DNA from: Pedobacter rhizosphaerae
GTDB lineage: Bacteria > Bacteroidota > Bacteroidia > Sphingobacteriales > Sphingobacteriaceae
NCBI RefSeq assembly: GCF_900111155.1
Contig: NZ_FOGG01000023.1
Location: 1-64,000 of the forward strand
Length of the DNA stretch: 64,000 bases
Direction: 5' to 3'
Both the position numbers and the translations under genes were made by a program. Shown here piece after piece: positions 28,159 through 37,336 of the stretch (positions are counted from its first letter, which is position 1; every line of letters starts with the position of its first letter). The notes beneath the pieces are model-generated. The model was not told the DNA's origin. It did not search any database and was given only the letters and a program-made list of their open reading frames with translations.

Positions 28159-30906
28159 ATGAATACTATAAAAACCTATTACAAACTATTATTAACTGCA
28201 TTTACCCTTTTAAGCTTCTTTACTGCCAATTCTCAAACGCAGACGGTAGATTTAACTGGCAAATGGCGCTTTCAAACCGATGTGATGGACTTTCGCCGGG
28301 GATCGCTTTCTCCCAGATATAATCATGAGTTGCAGGGGGAGATACAGTTACCTGGAATAACGGATGATTATCAAATCGGTTACAAAGTGCCTTATAAATA
28401 TATCGACAGGCTTACGCGGAAATATGAGTATCTCGGGCCAGCCTGGTATCAGCGGGATTTCGAGATTCCCCAGGCATGGAAAGGGAAGCAAATCTTTATT
28501 TATTTTGAACGTACCAGCTGGTTAAGTTCAATTTATGTGGATACCAAAGAGGTGAGTAAAAACGACTATGTAAGTGTTCCGCATAACCATAACCTTACTG
28601 CCTTTCTTAAGCCGGGTAAAACCCATCGCATAACCGTTTGTATCGATAACCGGTTTCAGTATAATACGCATAAATGGGACCATGCACATACAGAATTTAC
28701 CCAAATCAATTGGAACGGGATCCTCGGTGAAATGAAAATGATTGCAGTTGATCCTGTTTACATTGAAGATTTACAAGTCTATCCAAATATTAGTGAACAA
28801 TCCATTGATGTGAAGATGGATCTGGCCAACCCGACAGGTAAACCCATTTCGGGCAGTATTAAATTTAACGTTGCCGGTAAGAATTACAAGCTGGATAAGG
28901 TGATGAAAGTAAGCGGTAAAGACTCGCTGATCCATTTTGAAGGTAAAATATCACTCGGTAAACAAATTAAACTTTGGGATGAGTTTCAGCCCAACCTTTA
29001 TACGCTCAGCTGCAAACTAAGCAGTGATGTTGAAGGGGCCAGGTTTGAGCACGAAAAAACGGCCACATTTGGCATGCGCGAAGTAAAGCAAGGGAAAAAT
29101 CATGTTTTGATCAATAACAAACCTGTCCATTTGCGTGGAAACGTAGAAAATGCCGTTTTCCCCAAAACAGGTTATGCGCCGGTAAAAGAGGACGAGTGGG
29201 AACGGATTATGCAGCTGATGAAAAAATATGGATTGAATCATTTACGCTTTCACTCCTGGTGTCCGCCAGATGCAGCATTTAGAATGGCCGATAAATATGG
29301 CATTTATTTCCAGGTAGAAATGCCCATGTGGGGTAGAGATGCTGAGCCAGATGAAGCCCGGTACAATTTCTTTAGGAGAGAGATGATTGCTATATTAAAG
29401 GAGTATGGAAACCATCCCTCATTTGTGCTGTATTGTAATGGAAATGAGATTACTGGTAATTTCGATTTTATTGAAGAATTGACGGCTAAGGGCCGGTTGA
29501 GAGATAACAGACATCTTTTTTGCGGCTCCACTGCCCGAACACGCGTAAAATCAGATCAGTTCTACGTATCTCAACAAACCAATAAAGGACCTGTTAAAGT
29601 TTATGAAGGATTGCCTTACACTAACTGGGATGTGAGCCAGCAATCGGATGTAGACGTTCCGGTAATCTCTCATGAATCAGGACAGCGTGCAGTTTATCCA
29701 AATTTCGAGGAAATAAAAAAATATGCCAATAGTCCTGTGGAAGCCAGAAATTTTGAGGTTTTCCGTGAATTGCTGGAAAAAAACGGGATGCTGGACCAGG
29801 CCAATGATTTTTTCAAGGCATCAGGTGCCTTAACCGTGGTTGAGTATAAAGCGGTAGTAGAAGCGCTGTTGCGCTCGGGGAAATCAGCGGGATTTCAGCT
29901 TTTGTCTATTAATGACTTCCCCGGACAAGGGTATGCTTCTGTAGGTATTTTAGATCCTTTTTGGGATTCGAAGGGCTTGATCAGTCCTGAAAAGTGGCGG
30001 GAATTCTGCGGGCCAACTGTCGCCTTATTGCGTTATGCCAAAAGCGCTTATTTCAATGACGAGGTTTTTCAGGGAGATGCAGAACTGTATAACTTTAGCC
30101 CTTCAGGGTTAAAAAATGCAAAGATAAAATGGCTGCTTAAGGATGAATCTGGAAAAATGATCAAACAGGGAGGTTTGAAAACCCAAACACTGGGTACTGA
30201 TGGCGTTTTTCCCATGGGCAAATTTACCTTCGACTTAAAAGACATAAAAAAAGCAGAAAAGCTAACTGTCTCTGTAGTGGTTAATGATACCATTAAAAAC
30301 AATTGGAACATCTGGGTTTATCCCCGAAACGAAAATCTTTTGACCACAACTGCTGATGTGCTTTACACGACAGTTTTTGATGATCAGGCGAAACAAAAAC
30401 TTGCCGCAGGAGGAAAGGTTGTTTTAACACCATTTCCTGAACAAGTGCAGGGCCGCAAGTCTATCTTTCACAATCACTTTTGGAACCCCATCATGTTTGC
30501 CTGGCCACCAATGACCATTGGTTGTCTCATCCATAAAGAAGAACCGGTTTTCGCAGATTTTATTACCGCTAACCATACCGACTGGCAATGGTGGGACATT
30601 TTAAACAATGCCAAGGTAATTGAAATGAAAGATGCACAGCAGGCATTGCGGCCTTTTATTCAGGTAATAGATGCCAACGACAAGAACGAAAAACTGGGTA
30701 TCGGTTTCGAAGCCCTGGTGGGGAAAGGTAAGCTTCTGGTATTGGCGGTAGATACTAAAAAAGATATGGATAAGCGTCCGGCAACCCGGCAGCTGTTAAA
30801 AAGCATTGATACTTATGTGAAGGGCGATCAATTTAATCCTAAGGTGACAGTAGATGAGCGGTTTATTCAGTCGTTTATGGTTAAGCAATTCGAGAATAAG
30901 CCATGA
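28159..30906 (+). CDS. GH2-family glycoside hydrolase, long type
   Basis: 915 aa with a signal peptide (LLLTAFTLLSFFTANSQ). The N-terminal jelly roll (LTGKWRFQTDVMD ... AWYQRDFEIP) is followed by an Ig-like domain, then a TIM barrel with acid/base Glu430 in YCNGNEI and nucleophile-type Glu506 in VISHESGQ. The C-terminal third (about 640-915) is beta-rich and includes a domain that ends in a glutamine-amidotransferase-like fold guess only. The ESGQ motif differs from LacZ-type enzymes, so substrate specificity is open (beta-galactoside, arabinopyranoside or other). Overlaps the next gene by ATGA (30903-30906). Confidence 0.82.
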   Translation: MNTIKTYYKLLLTAFTLLSFFTANSQTQTVDLTGKWRFQTDVMDFRRGSLSPRYNHELQGEIQLPGITDDYQIGYKVPYKYIDRLTRKYEYLGPAWYQRDFEIPQAWKGKQIFIYFERTSWLSSIYVDTKEVSKNDYVSVPHNHNLTAFLKPGKTHRITVCIDNRFQYNTHKWDHAHTEFTQINWNGILGEMKMIAVDPVYIEDLQVYPNISEQSIDVKMDLANPTGKPISGSIKFNVAGKNYKLDKVMKVSGKDSLIHFEGKISLGKQIKLWDEFQPNLYTLSCKLSSDVEGARFEHEKTATFGMREVKQGKNHVLINNKPVHLRGNVENAVFPKTGYAPVKEDEWERIMQLMKKYGLNHLRFHSWCPPDAAFRMADKYGIYFQVEMPMWGRDAEPDEARYNFFRREMIAILKEYGNHPSFVLYCNGNEITGNFDFIEELTAKGRLRDNRHLFCGSTARTRVKSDQFYVSQQTNKGPVKVYEGLPYTNWDVSQQSDVDVPVISHESGQRAVYPNFEEIKKYANSPVEARNFEVFRELLEKNGMLDQANDFFKASGALTVVEYKAVVEALLRSGKSAGFQLLSINDFPGQGYASVGILDPFWDSKGLISPEKWREFCGPTVALLRYAKSAYFNDEVFQGDAELYNFSPSGLKNAKIKWLLKDESGKMIKQGGLKTQTLGTDGVFPMGKFTFDLKDIKKAEKLTVSVVVNDTIKNNWNIWVYPRNENLLTTTADVLYTTVFDDQAKQKLAAGGKVVLTPFPEQVQGRKSIFHNHFWNPIMFAWPPMTIGCLIHKEEPVFADFITANHTDWQWWDILNNAKVIEMKDAQQALRPFIQVIDANDKNEKLGIGFEALVGKGKLLVLAVDTKKDMDKRPATRQLLKSIDTYVKGDQFNPKVTVDERFIQSFMVKQFENKP

Positions 30907-31673
30907 AAAAAATAACTTACATCATTCTGTTTCTTGCATTTCTTTCCAGCAAGGGCTTTGCACAAGAGATCCAGTTTGATAAGCAGGCCAGTGTAGATCA
31001 GGGGTATTTAAAATCTCAGGAATCAGCAAACCTATTGCCTATGAATGAGTTGAATGTAGAAACTGGCTATGCTTTATACCTGGCAGAGATCAATCTATCA
31101 GTGGAAAATCCTATGCTCAGTTTAGAAAATGTTCGCGATTACGCAGTAGTTTTTCTAGACGATAAATTACAGGGAACCCTTGCCGATCAACACAAACAGC
31201 TTGCGTTGAAGGCTGGACCGGGCAAGCATAAACTCCAGATTTATGTAGAAAATATTGGCCGCATCACCTATGGCCCTGAGATCTTAGATAATTCGAGAGG
31301 GTTGTTCGGAAGTATCACCCTGGGGAAGGATGAAATTGAGGATTGGATGATTACGCCAATAAAAATTAAAAACCTTGAGGTTTCTAAACTCATATTTGAG
31401 CAGAGAAAGTCATCGAGCTTACCCTGTTTCTTTAAAGCTGAAGTTAACCTATCACAGCCATCGGCATATTACCTTGATATTTCTGGCTGGGGCATGGGAG
31501 AGGTGTGGGTGAATGGAACCTATGTTGGTGCTTACTGGGAAGAGGAGAAGCAACAATCCATTCAGATTCCTTCAGAAGCGCTTAAGGCCGGACAAAATGA
31601 GATTGTTGTATTCGAATTAAAAAATCTGGAGCAGAAAAACATGAAGCTCAGTAAGCAAGCCGTATTTCGTTAA
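30903..31673 (+). CDS. Stand-alone GH35 C-terminal module without catalytic barrel
   Basis: 256 aa, signal peptide (IILFLAFLSSKGFAQ). The whole mature protein matches what follows the TIM barrel in GH35 beta-galactosidases: GYALYLAEINLS, VRDYAVVFLDDKLQGTL, LQIYVENIGRITYGPEI, a second jelly roll with GWGMGEVWVNGTYVGAYW, and the closing GQNEIVVFELKNLE. The about 330-residue barrel with its two catalytic Glu is absent, and the preceding gene is a GH2, not a GH35. The frame is clean with its own signal peptide, and translation is coupled to the GH2 gene by a 4-bp overlap, so it is a maintained gene rather than debris. Probably a sugar-binding partner, perhaps of the GH2 enzyme. Confidence 0.82.
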   Translation: MKKITYIILFLAFLSSKGFAQEIQFDKQASVDQGYLKSQESANLLPMNELNVETGYALYLAEINLSVENPMLSLENVRDYAVVFLDDKLQGTLADQHKQLALKAGPGKHKLQIYVENIGRITYGPEILDNSRGLFGSITLGKDEIEDWMITPIKIKNLEVSKLIFEQRKSSSLPCFFKAEVNLSQPSAYYLDISGWGMGEVWVNGTYVGAYWEEEKQQSIQIPSEALKAGQNEIVVFELKNLEQKNMKLSKQAVFR

Positions 31674-31684
31674 AATTTAAACAA

Positions 31685-33892
31685 ATGACCAAAAAGATAA
31701 CCCTTTTAGTTTCTTTGATACTGATAAGCAATGTTTTATCAGCGCAAACGAAAAAAACAAAATTTTTATATCAGGATGCCCGCCAGCCAATTGAGCTGCG
31801 GATAAATGACCTGCTGGAGAAGATGACTTTAGAGGAAAAGGTGATGCAGTTGAATCAGTACACTTTAGGCAGGAACGATAATGCCAATAACATGGCCGAT
31901 CCGATAAATGATATTCCGGCCGAAATTGGTTCATTGATCTATTTTAGCAGTAATCCGGAACTGCGCAACAGGGTACAGCGGAAAGCCATGGAGCAAAGCC
32001 GCTTAGGGATTCCCATCATCTTTGGTTATGATGTAATCCATGGTTTCAAAACCATTTACCCGATATCGCTGGCACAGGCCTGCTCCTGGAACCCGGATTT
32101 GGTACAACAGGCTACTGCGGTAGCCGCTCAGGAGTCGAGAATGTCGGGGGTAGACTGGACTTTTTCTCCTATGATAGATGTTGCCCGCGATGGGCGCTGG
32201 GGCCGTGTGGCGGAAGGATATGGGGAAGATCCCTACACGAATGGTGTATTTGCTGTGGCTTCTGTAAAGGGGTACCAGGGAAAGGACCTGTCGAGTCCGG
32301 TGAAAGTAGCCGCCTGCCTGAAACATTATGTGGGTTATGGAGCTTCTGAAGCTGGCCGTGATTATGTGTATACCGAAATTTCTGATCAGACGCTTTGGGA
32401 TACTTATCTTCCGCCGTATGAAGCAGGAGTAAAAGCCGGAGCTGCAACTTTGATGAGTTCTTTCAATGATATCAGCGGTACGCCCGGCACTGCAAATACT
32501 TCCCTGCTGAGGACAGTATTAAAAGAGGGATGGAAGCACGATGGTTTTGTCGTTTCGGATTGGGGAGCTATAGAACAGCTTCGTAGTCAAGGGGTTGTTG
32601 AAGATAAGAAAGAAGCTGCCTGGAAAGCCTTTACTGCCGGTGTAGAGATGGATATGATGAATCAGAGTTATGACAAGCATCTCGCAGCATTGGTAAAAGA
32701 GGGTAAGGTTGGGCAGCAGATTCTCGATGATGCTGTAAAAAGAGTGCTGCGTATCAAATTTCGTTTGGGCCTTTTTGAAAAACCTTATACCCCTGAAATT
32801 GCAGAAAAGGAACGTTTCTTATTGGCTAAAAGCCGGGCTATAGCAGCACGCCTGGCAGAGGAATCGATCGTATTGCTTAAGAACGAACAAAATGCCTTAC
32901 CCTTAGCGGGCTTTAAAAAGATTGCCGTGATTGGTCCGATGTCTAATAGCAAATGGCATTTATTGGGGTCCTGGAGGGCACACGGAAATGCCGAAGATGC
33001 CAGTACAATTTATGACGACATAAAACAGGAATTTGGAAATAAAATTAAGGTAAGCCAGGCGCAGGGCTGCGATTTTGATGGCAGTGATCAATCAGGTTTT
33101 GTTGAAGCAAACCGCCAGGCCCAGGAGGCAGATGCAGTAGTCATCTGTTTGGGAGAGAAAGCCAACTGGAGCGGCGAAAATGCATCCAGATCTTCTATTT
33201 CGCTGCCGGTCATCCAGGAGGAGTTACTTGCAGTATTGAAAAAAAGCGGTAAGCCAATTATTTTGCTGATTTCCAGTGGTCGCCCTTTAGATTTAAGCAG
33301 GTTAGAACCCATGTGCGATGCCATCCTAAGTATGTGGCAACCGGGAACAACAGGAGGAAAGGCAATTGCTGCGGTATTATCCGGCAAAATTAATCCTTCT
33401 GGTAAGCTGGCAATGACTTTTCCTTATTCCAGCGGTCAGATTCCAATTTATTACAATCACCGTCAAAGTGCCCGTCCAAACCAGGGGAAGTACCAGGACA
33501 TTCCCATTAAGCCTTTGTATGATTTTGGCCATGGACTGAGTTACACCACCTTCGAATACGCCGAATTGAAAGCCTCTTCCTCAAGCATTAAAGTTAGTGA
33601 AACTTTAACGGTAGAGGTTGCAGTGAAGAATACCGGAAATCGCGATGGGATGGAAACCGTTCACTGGTACATTTTCGACCCGGTGAATAGCATTTCACGT
33701 CCGGTAAAAGAATTGAAATTTTTCCAGAAACAATTCATCAGGAAGGGTGAAACAAAAGTCTTCAGTTTCCAGATTGATCCCAAAAGAGATCTGGGCTTTG
33801 TGAATGCCAAGGGGGAGAAGTTCGTCGAAGCAGGCGACTATTACCTAACCGTTAAAGACAAGAAGATAAAACTTGAGCTGCTGAAGGAATAA
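31685..33892 (+). CDS. bglX: GH3 beta-glucosidase (BglX-like)
   Basis: 735 aa, signal peptide (LLVSLILISNVLSAQ). A GH3 N-terminal barrel with GIPIIFGYDVIHGFKT, KHYVGYGA and nucleophile Asp292 in FVVSDWGA; the C-terminal alpha/beta domain (IAVIGPMSNSKWHLLGSW) and a fibronectin III-like end (FGHGLSYTTFEY ... GMETVHWYI). Normal length for periplasmic BglX-type enzymes. It releases beta-linked glucose (or xylose/galactose) from oligosaccharides. Last gene of unit 1; no clear terminator follows, but the next operator starts 75 bp later. Confidence 0.92.
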   Translation: MTKKITLLVSLILISNVLSAQTKKTKFLYQDARQPIELRINDLLEKMTLEEKVMQLNQYTLGRNDNANNMADPINDIPAEIGSLIYFSSNPELRNRVQRKAMEQSRLGIPIIFGYDVIHGFKTIYPISLAQACSWNPDLVQQATAVAAQESRMSGVDWTFSPMIDVARDGRWGRVAEGYGEDPYTNGVFAVASVKGYQGKDLSSPVKVAACLKHYVGYGASEAGRDYVYTEISDQTLWDTYLPPYEAGVKAGAATLMSSFNDISGTPGTANTSLLRTVLKEGWKHDGFVVSDWGAIEQLRSQGVVEDKKEAAWKAFTAGVEMDMMNQSYDKHLAALVKEGKVGQQILDDAVKRVLRIKFRLGLFEKPYTPEIAEKERFLLAKSRAIAARLAEESIVLLKNEQNALPLAGFKKIAVIGPMSNSKWHLLGSWRAHGNAEDASTIYDDIKQEFGNKIKVSQAQGCDFDGSDQSGFVEANRQAQEADAVVICLGEKANWSGENASRSSISLPVIQEELLAVLKKSGKPIILLISSGRPLDLSRLEPMCDAILSMWQPGTTGGKAIAAVLSGKINPSGKLAMTFPYSSGQIPIYYNHRQSARPNQGKYQDIPIKPLYDFGHGLSYTTFEYAELKASSSSIKVSETLTVEVAVKNTGNRDGMETVHWYIFDPVNSISRPVKELKFFQKQFIRKGETKVFSFQIDPKRDLGFVNAKGEKFVEAGDYYLTVKDKKIKLELLKE

Positions 33893-33966
33893 TTTTTCCT
33901 CAGCGGCTTAACCAGGAGCAGTATGTTATACGATTGGACAATAAGAATGCTTTTCTGGCCTCCATT

Positions 33967-34031
33967 GTACAAAACTAAACCATTTCCGTACAAAAACGAA
34001 CCCTTCACACGAAGGTTTAGAACTAGTTTTG
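33967..34031 (+). promoter_or_regulatory. PUL operator/promoter B
   Basis: Half-sites GTACAAAACTAAACC (33967) and GTACAAAAACGAACC (33988) in direct repeat, 21 bp apart, spacer ATTTCC. The -7 box TAGTTTTG is at 34024-34031, 36 bp from the second half-site. Same architecture as the copies at 20846, 50543 and 62070. Drives the SusC/SusD/SusE/DUF4832 unit. Confidence 0.88.
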
Positions 34032-34332
34032 TGCTAACCAGATATAAAAACCAAATATGATGAGCACAGGAGAGATCATTAATTTTACCTTAGCTAACGT
34101 TTCGGTAAAAACTAAGCTGAGGGTTACCAGCATACCCCAAAAATCGCCAATACGATTTACGGTAAAACACAATTTTCATGCAGTCCTATTTCCTCTTTTA
34201 AAAACCAGCCATACAAAAGGCTTTCAGTTTAACAGCAAGCCATCAGGCCCCTGAACTTCATTAACCTGCTGTTAAGTTTCTTACAGCACTCCGGAAATAA
34301 ATAATTCAAATACTAACCATATATAACTCTAA
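34032..34332 (+). promoter_or_regulatory. About 300-nt leader of the first susC-like mRNA
   Basis: Untranslated leader between promoter B and SusC. Two blocks recur at matching distances in the leader of the SusC at 50950: TCCTATTTCCT (34184-34194, 149 nt before the ATG; 145 in the other) and CTAACCATATA (34313-34323, 20 nt before; 19 in the other). A short frame at 34057-34254 is open here, but no protein-level likeness to the other leaders is seen. The blocks may be post-transcriptional control or ribosome-loading elements. Confidence 0.55.
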
Positions 34333-37323
34333 ATGATTAAAAAAATACAAATCAAGCTTAAGGGCCATATCATAACGCTGGTGCTGTTGTTACTCATAAA
34401 CGTTACTTATGCACAAGACCTGAAAAAAGTTACCGGTAAGGTTACCGATGAGAAAGGAGATGTACTTGTTGGGGTTTCCGTTAGGGTTAAAGATAGCAAT
34501 ACAGGCACTTCAACTGATAAAGATGGAAATTATACCTTGCAGGCTGCTCCCGCTGCCATTTTGGTGTTTTCTTATGTAGGCTTTAGTAACCAGGAAGCGA
34601 GCGTAAGCACCACAGGTGTAGTTAACGTAAAAATGGCTGGAGATAAACAACTGGATGAGGTGATCGTAGTGGGATATGGTACCGCCAAGAAAAAAGACCT
34701 TACCGGTGGATTGGCGGTGGTAGGAAAAGAGCAGATTAACATGGTTTCTACACCAAATCTGATGGATCGTTTGGTTGGACAGGTAGCGGGTTTTAATATC
34801 ACTACAGGTAATGCCGCACCAGGTCAGGACCAGACATTACTCATCCGTGGCGAAAATTCACTATCCGCCAGCAACAATCCATTAATAATTTTAGATGGAA
34901 TTCCATACAGCGGCTCGCTTGTAGACCTTGACCCGAATAACATCGAAAACCTCACCATTTTAAAGGATGCCTCAGCGGTCGCTATCTATGGTTCCCGTGG
35001 CTCAAACGGGGTAATCCTTATTCAATCCAAAAGAGGGGTGTTGGGTAAAGCGCAGGTTGGCTATAAAGGCCAGTTGGGTTTTGCAGAACCCATGCAGCGA
35101 ATTGATGTAATGGGACCCAACGAATACATCAGGTTTAAGCAGGATATCGGCCGGTTAAGACTGAGCTATACCGGCGAACAGCTTGATCCAATTGCCGGAA
35201 ACATCATAAGCGTTACTGAGCGTGAAAATTACAAAAACGGAATCACCAACAACTGGCAGGATTATATCTTTCAGAGGGGGATCACCATGGACCATCAGTT
35301 AAGTGTTTCTGGTGGTACACAAAATACCAAATACATGGCTGCAGCCTCTTCCCTCAGTCAGGAAGGAGTAGTTTATAATTCGAAACTTTCCAGACTAAAC
35401 GTTACAGCCAATATTGATCAGACCTTTAATAATTGGTTAACTATGGGCCTTGGGACGCAGTTTGCGCAAAGAAATGATGGAGGCATTACCCCAAATATCG
35501 AACACGCAATTAAACAAAGTCCATACGGAAAGTATAAAGATGCCGCAGGTTATTATGTTCCGGAGCCAATGGAGTATTCGCTGATTGTAAATCCGATGCG
35601 TAATGTTAATGCCGATCAGGATCGGACTAACCGCAGTTTTTTCCTTACCGGTTATGCTGATATCAAACTACCGGTGAAAGGCTTAACTGTAAGATCAAAC
35701 TTTGGGTATAACTACCGTAATGGATTTACAGGAACCTATTACGGCCGCGATACTTTCGATGGAAGGGAGCAGGCAGGTTTAGTGGGGGGAAAAGCAAGCG
35801 TTAGCAGCAATCAGTATAACGATTACACCTGGGAGAATATCCTTAAATACGACCGTACTTTTGGCAACCACCGTATCGATGCTACTGGTTTATTTAGTAT
35901 GAACCAGACCAGAAGCGTAAGCACCACGCAGAATGGGGAAGGATTTGTTACCGATGACACGGGATACTTTATCATGGGGAACGCAAGCCGTAACATTACC
36001 AATGTTTCAGGTATTTCAGAAACAGCCATGTTATCTTACATGGGGCGCCTTAATTACGCCTATAAAGGCAAATACCTTGCTACATTTACTGGCCGTACAG
36101 ATGGCGCTTCCGTATTCGCGGTAAATAGAAAATATGCTTTTTTCCCTTCAGCAGCTTTAGCATGGAATATTGGTGAAGAAAATTTTGTGAAAGATAATGT
36201 AAAGTGGATTGATCTGGTAAAATTAAGGGTTTCTTATGGAGCCAACGGTAATCAGGCGATTACTGCTTACAGGACCTTAGATCGGCTGAATTCAAGTGTT
36301 AAATATACCTGGGGTGATGGAAGTACTGCAGTTAATACCGCTTATCTGGCAGGAGACGGTATCGGAAACCCCAACTTGAAATGGGAAACGACCTATACAA
36401 CCAATGTTGGTCTTGATTTTCAGTTGTTTAAAAATCGCCTGAGTGGAACCATCGATGCCTATCTATCCAATACTAAAGATTTATTAATGATCCGTACGGT
36501 GCCTATCATGAACGGTTACAGCCGGATCTGGGATAATATCGGCCAAACCCAGAACAAGGGCTTTGAGGTTACGCTCAATTCGCTTAACATCAATTCGGAA
36601 AACTTCAAATGGAATTCAACAGCCGTTTTCTCATTAGATCGTGATAAGATTGTAGAACTTAGAGGTGATGGCCTGGATGATATTGGTAACAACTGGTTCA
36701 TTGGCAAGCCCCTGAGAGTTTTCTATGATTACAATATGATCGGAATCTGGCAAAAGGGAGAAAACTATACCCCTCAGTTGGGTGCAGGCGCCGGAGCTGC
36801 AAAACTGGAGGATGTGGATGGCAACGGAAAAATAGAACTTGCCGACAGGAAAGTAATCGGTTCAAAAATGCCAAGGTATACGGCTTCATTTAGCAACCGT
36901 TTCAGCTATAAAAATTTCTACATGTCTGCCCTGCTTACCGGAGTATTTGGGGTATGGCGTGACGATCACATGGCTAATATAGGCGCCTGGACATTTGGCA
37001 TCACCAACTATGTTCATCAAGCCAATTACTGGACACCTGAAAATCCTGATGCAACCATTGTTTCTCCAGGTTATACCAATAGCCTCGGGCACGGTTACTA
37101 CAAGAAAGTTAACTATGTACAGGTGAAAAATATCACACTTGGTTACCGGGTAACACCGCAACTGGCTAAAAAAGTTGGAGTAAGTGGAATTGATTTAAAC
37201 GTAAGTGTTAACAACCTTGATACCTTCTCCAACATCAGGCAGGTACTCAATTATGACAATACCTGGATGGCCTCTTACCCCACAGCCCGCTCTTATATGT
37301 TCGGCTTAAATGTAAACTTCTAA
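34333..37323 (+). CDS. SusC-like TonB-dependent outer-membrane glycan transporter
   Basis: 996 aa. Signal peptide (LVLLLLINVTYAQ), carboxypeptidase-D-like regulatory domain (VTGKVTDEKGDVLVGVSVRV), TonB-box region (LDEVIVVGYGTAKKKDLTGG), plug with LIILDGIPY and DASAVAIYGSRGSNGVILIQSK, then a beta-barrel ending in an aromatic residue (GLNVNF). Imports oligosaccharides across the outer membrane with the SusD-like lid encoded 13 bp downstream. Its neighbours (SusD, SusE-like and DUF4832 lipoproteins) would form one surface complex. Confidence 0.95.
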   Translation: MIKKIQIKLKGHIITLVLLLLINVTYAQDLKKVTGKVTDEKGDVLVGVSVRVKDSNTGTSTDKDGNYTLQAAPAAILVFSYVGFSNQEASVSTTGVVNVKMAGDKQLDEVIVVGYGTAKKKDLTGGLAVVGKEQINMVSTPNLMDRLVGQVAGFNITTGNAAPGQDQTLLIRGENSLSASNNPLIILDGIPYSGSLVDLDPNNIENLTILKDASAVAIYGSRGSNGVILIQSKRGVLGKAQVGYKGQLGFAEPMQRIDVMGPNEYIRFKQDIGRLRLSYTGEQLDPIAGNIISVTERENYKNGITNNWQDYIFQRGITMDHQLSVSGGTQNTKYMAAASSLSQEGVVYNSKLSRLNVTANIDQTFNNWLTMGLGTQFAQRNDGGITPNIEHAIKQSPYGKYKDAAGYYVPEPMEYSLIVNPMRNVNADQDRTNRSFFLTGYADIKLPVKGLTVRSNFGYNYRNGFTGTYYGRDTFDGREQAGLVGGKASVSSNQYNDYTWENILKYDRTFGNHRIDATGLFSMNQTRSVSTTQNGEGFVTDDTGYFIMGNASRNITNVSGISETAMLSYMGRLNYAYKGKYLATFTGRTDGASVFAVNRKYAFFPSAALAWNIGEENFVKDNVKWIDLVKLRVSYGANGNQAITAYRTLDRLNSSVKYTWGDGSTAVNTAYLAGDGIGNPNLKWETTYTTNVGLDFQLFKNRLSGTIDAYLSNTKDLLMIRTVPIMNGYSRIWDNIGQTQNKGFEVTLNSLNINSENFKWNSTAVFSLDRDKIVELRGDGLDDIGNNWFIGKPLRVFYDYNMIGIWQKGENYTPQLGAGAGAAKLEDVDGNGKIELADRKVIGSKMPRYTASFSNRFSYKNFYMSALLTGVFGVWRDDHMANIGAWTFGITNYVHQANYWTPENPDATIVSPGYTNSLGHGYYKKVNYVQVKNITLGYRVTPQLAKKVGVSGIDLNVSVNNLDTFSNIRQVLNYDNTWMASYPTARSYMFGLNVNF

Positions 37324-37336
37324 CCAACTACACAAC

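Noticed and set aside
34057..34254. 65-codon open frame in the leader of the first susC-like gene
   Set aside because: It begins soon after the promoter, but its translation resembles neither the other leader frames nor any protein type I know; treated as leader RNA.
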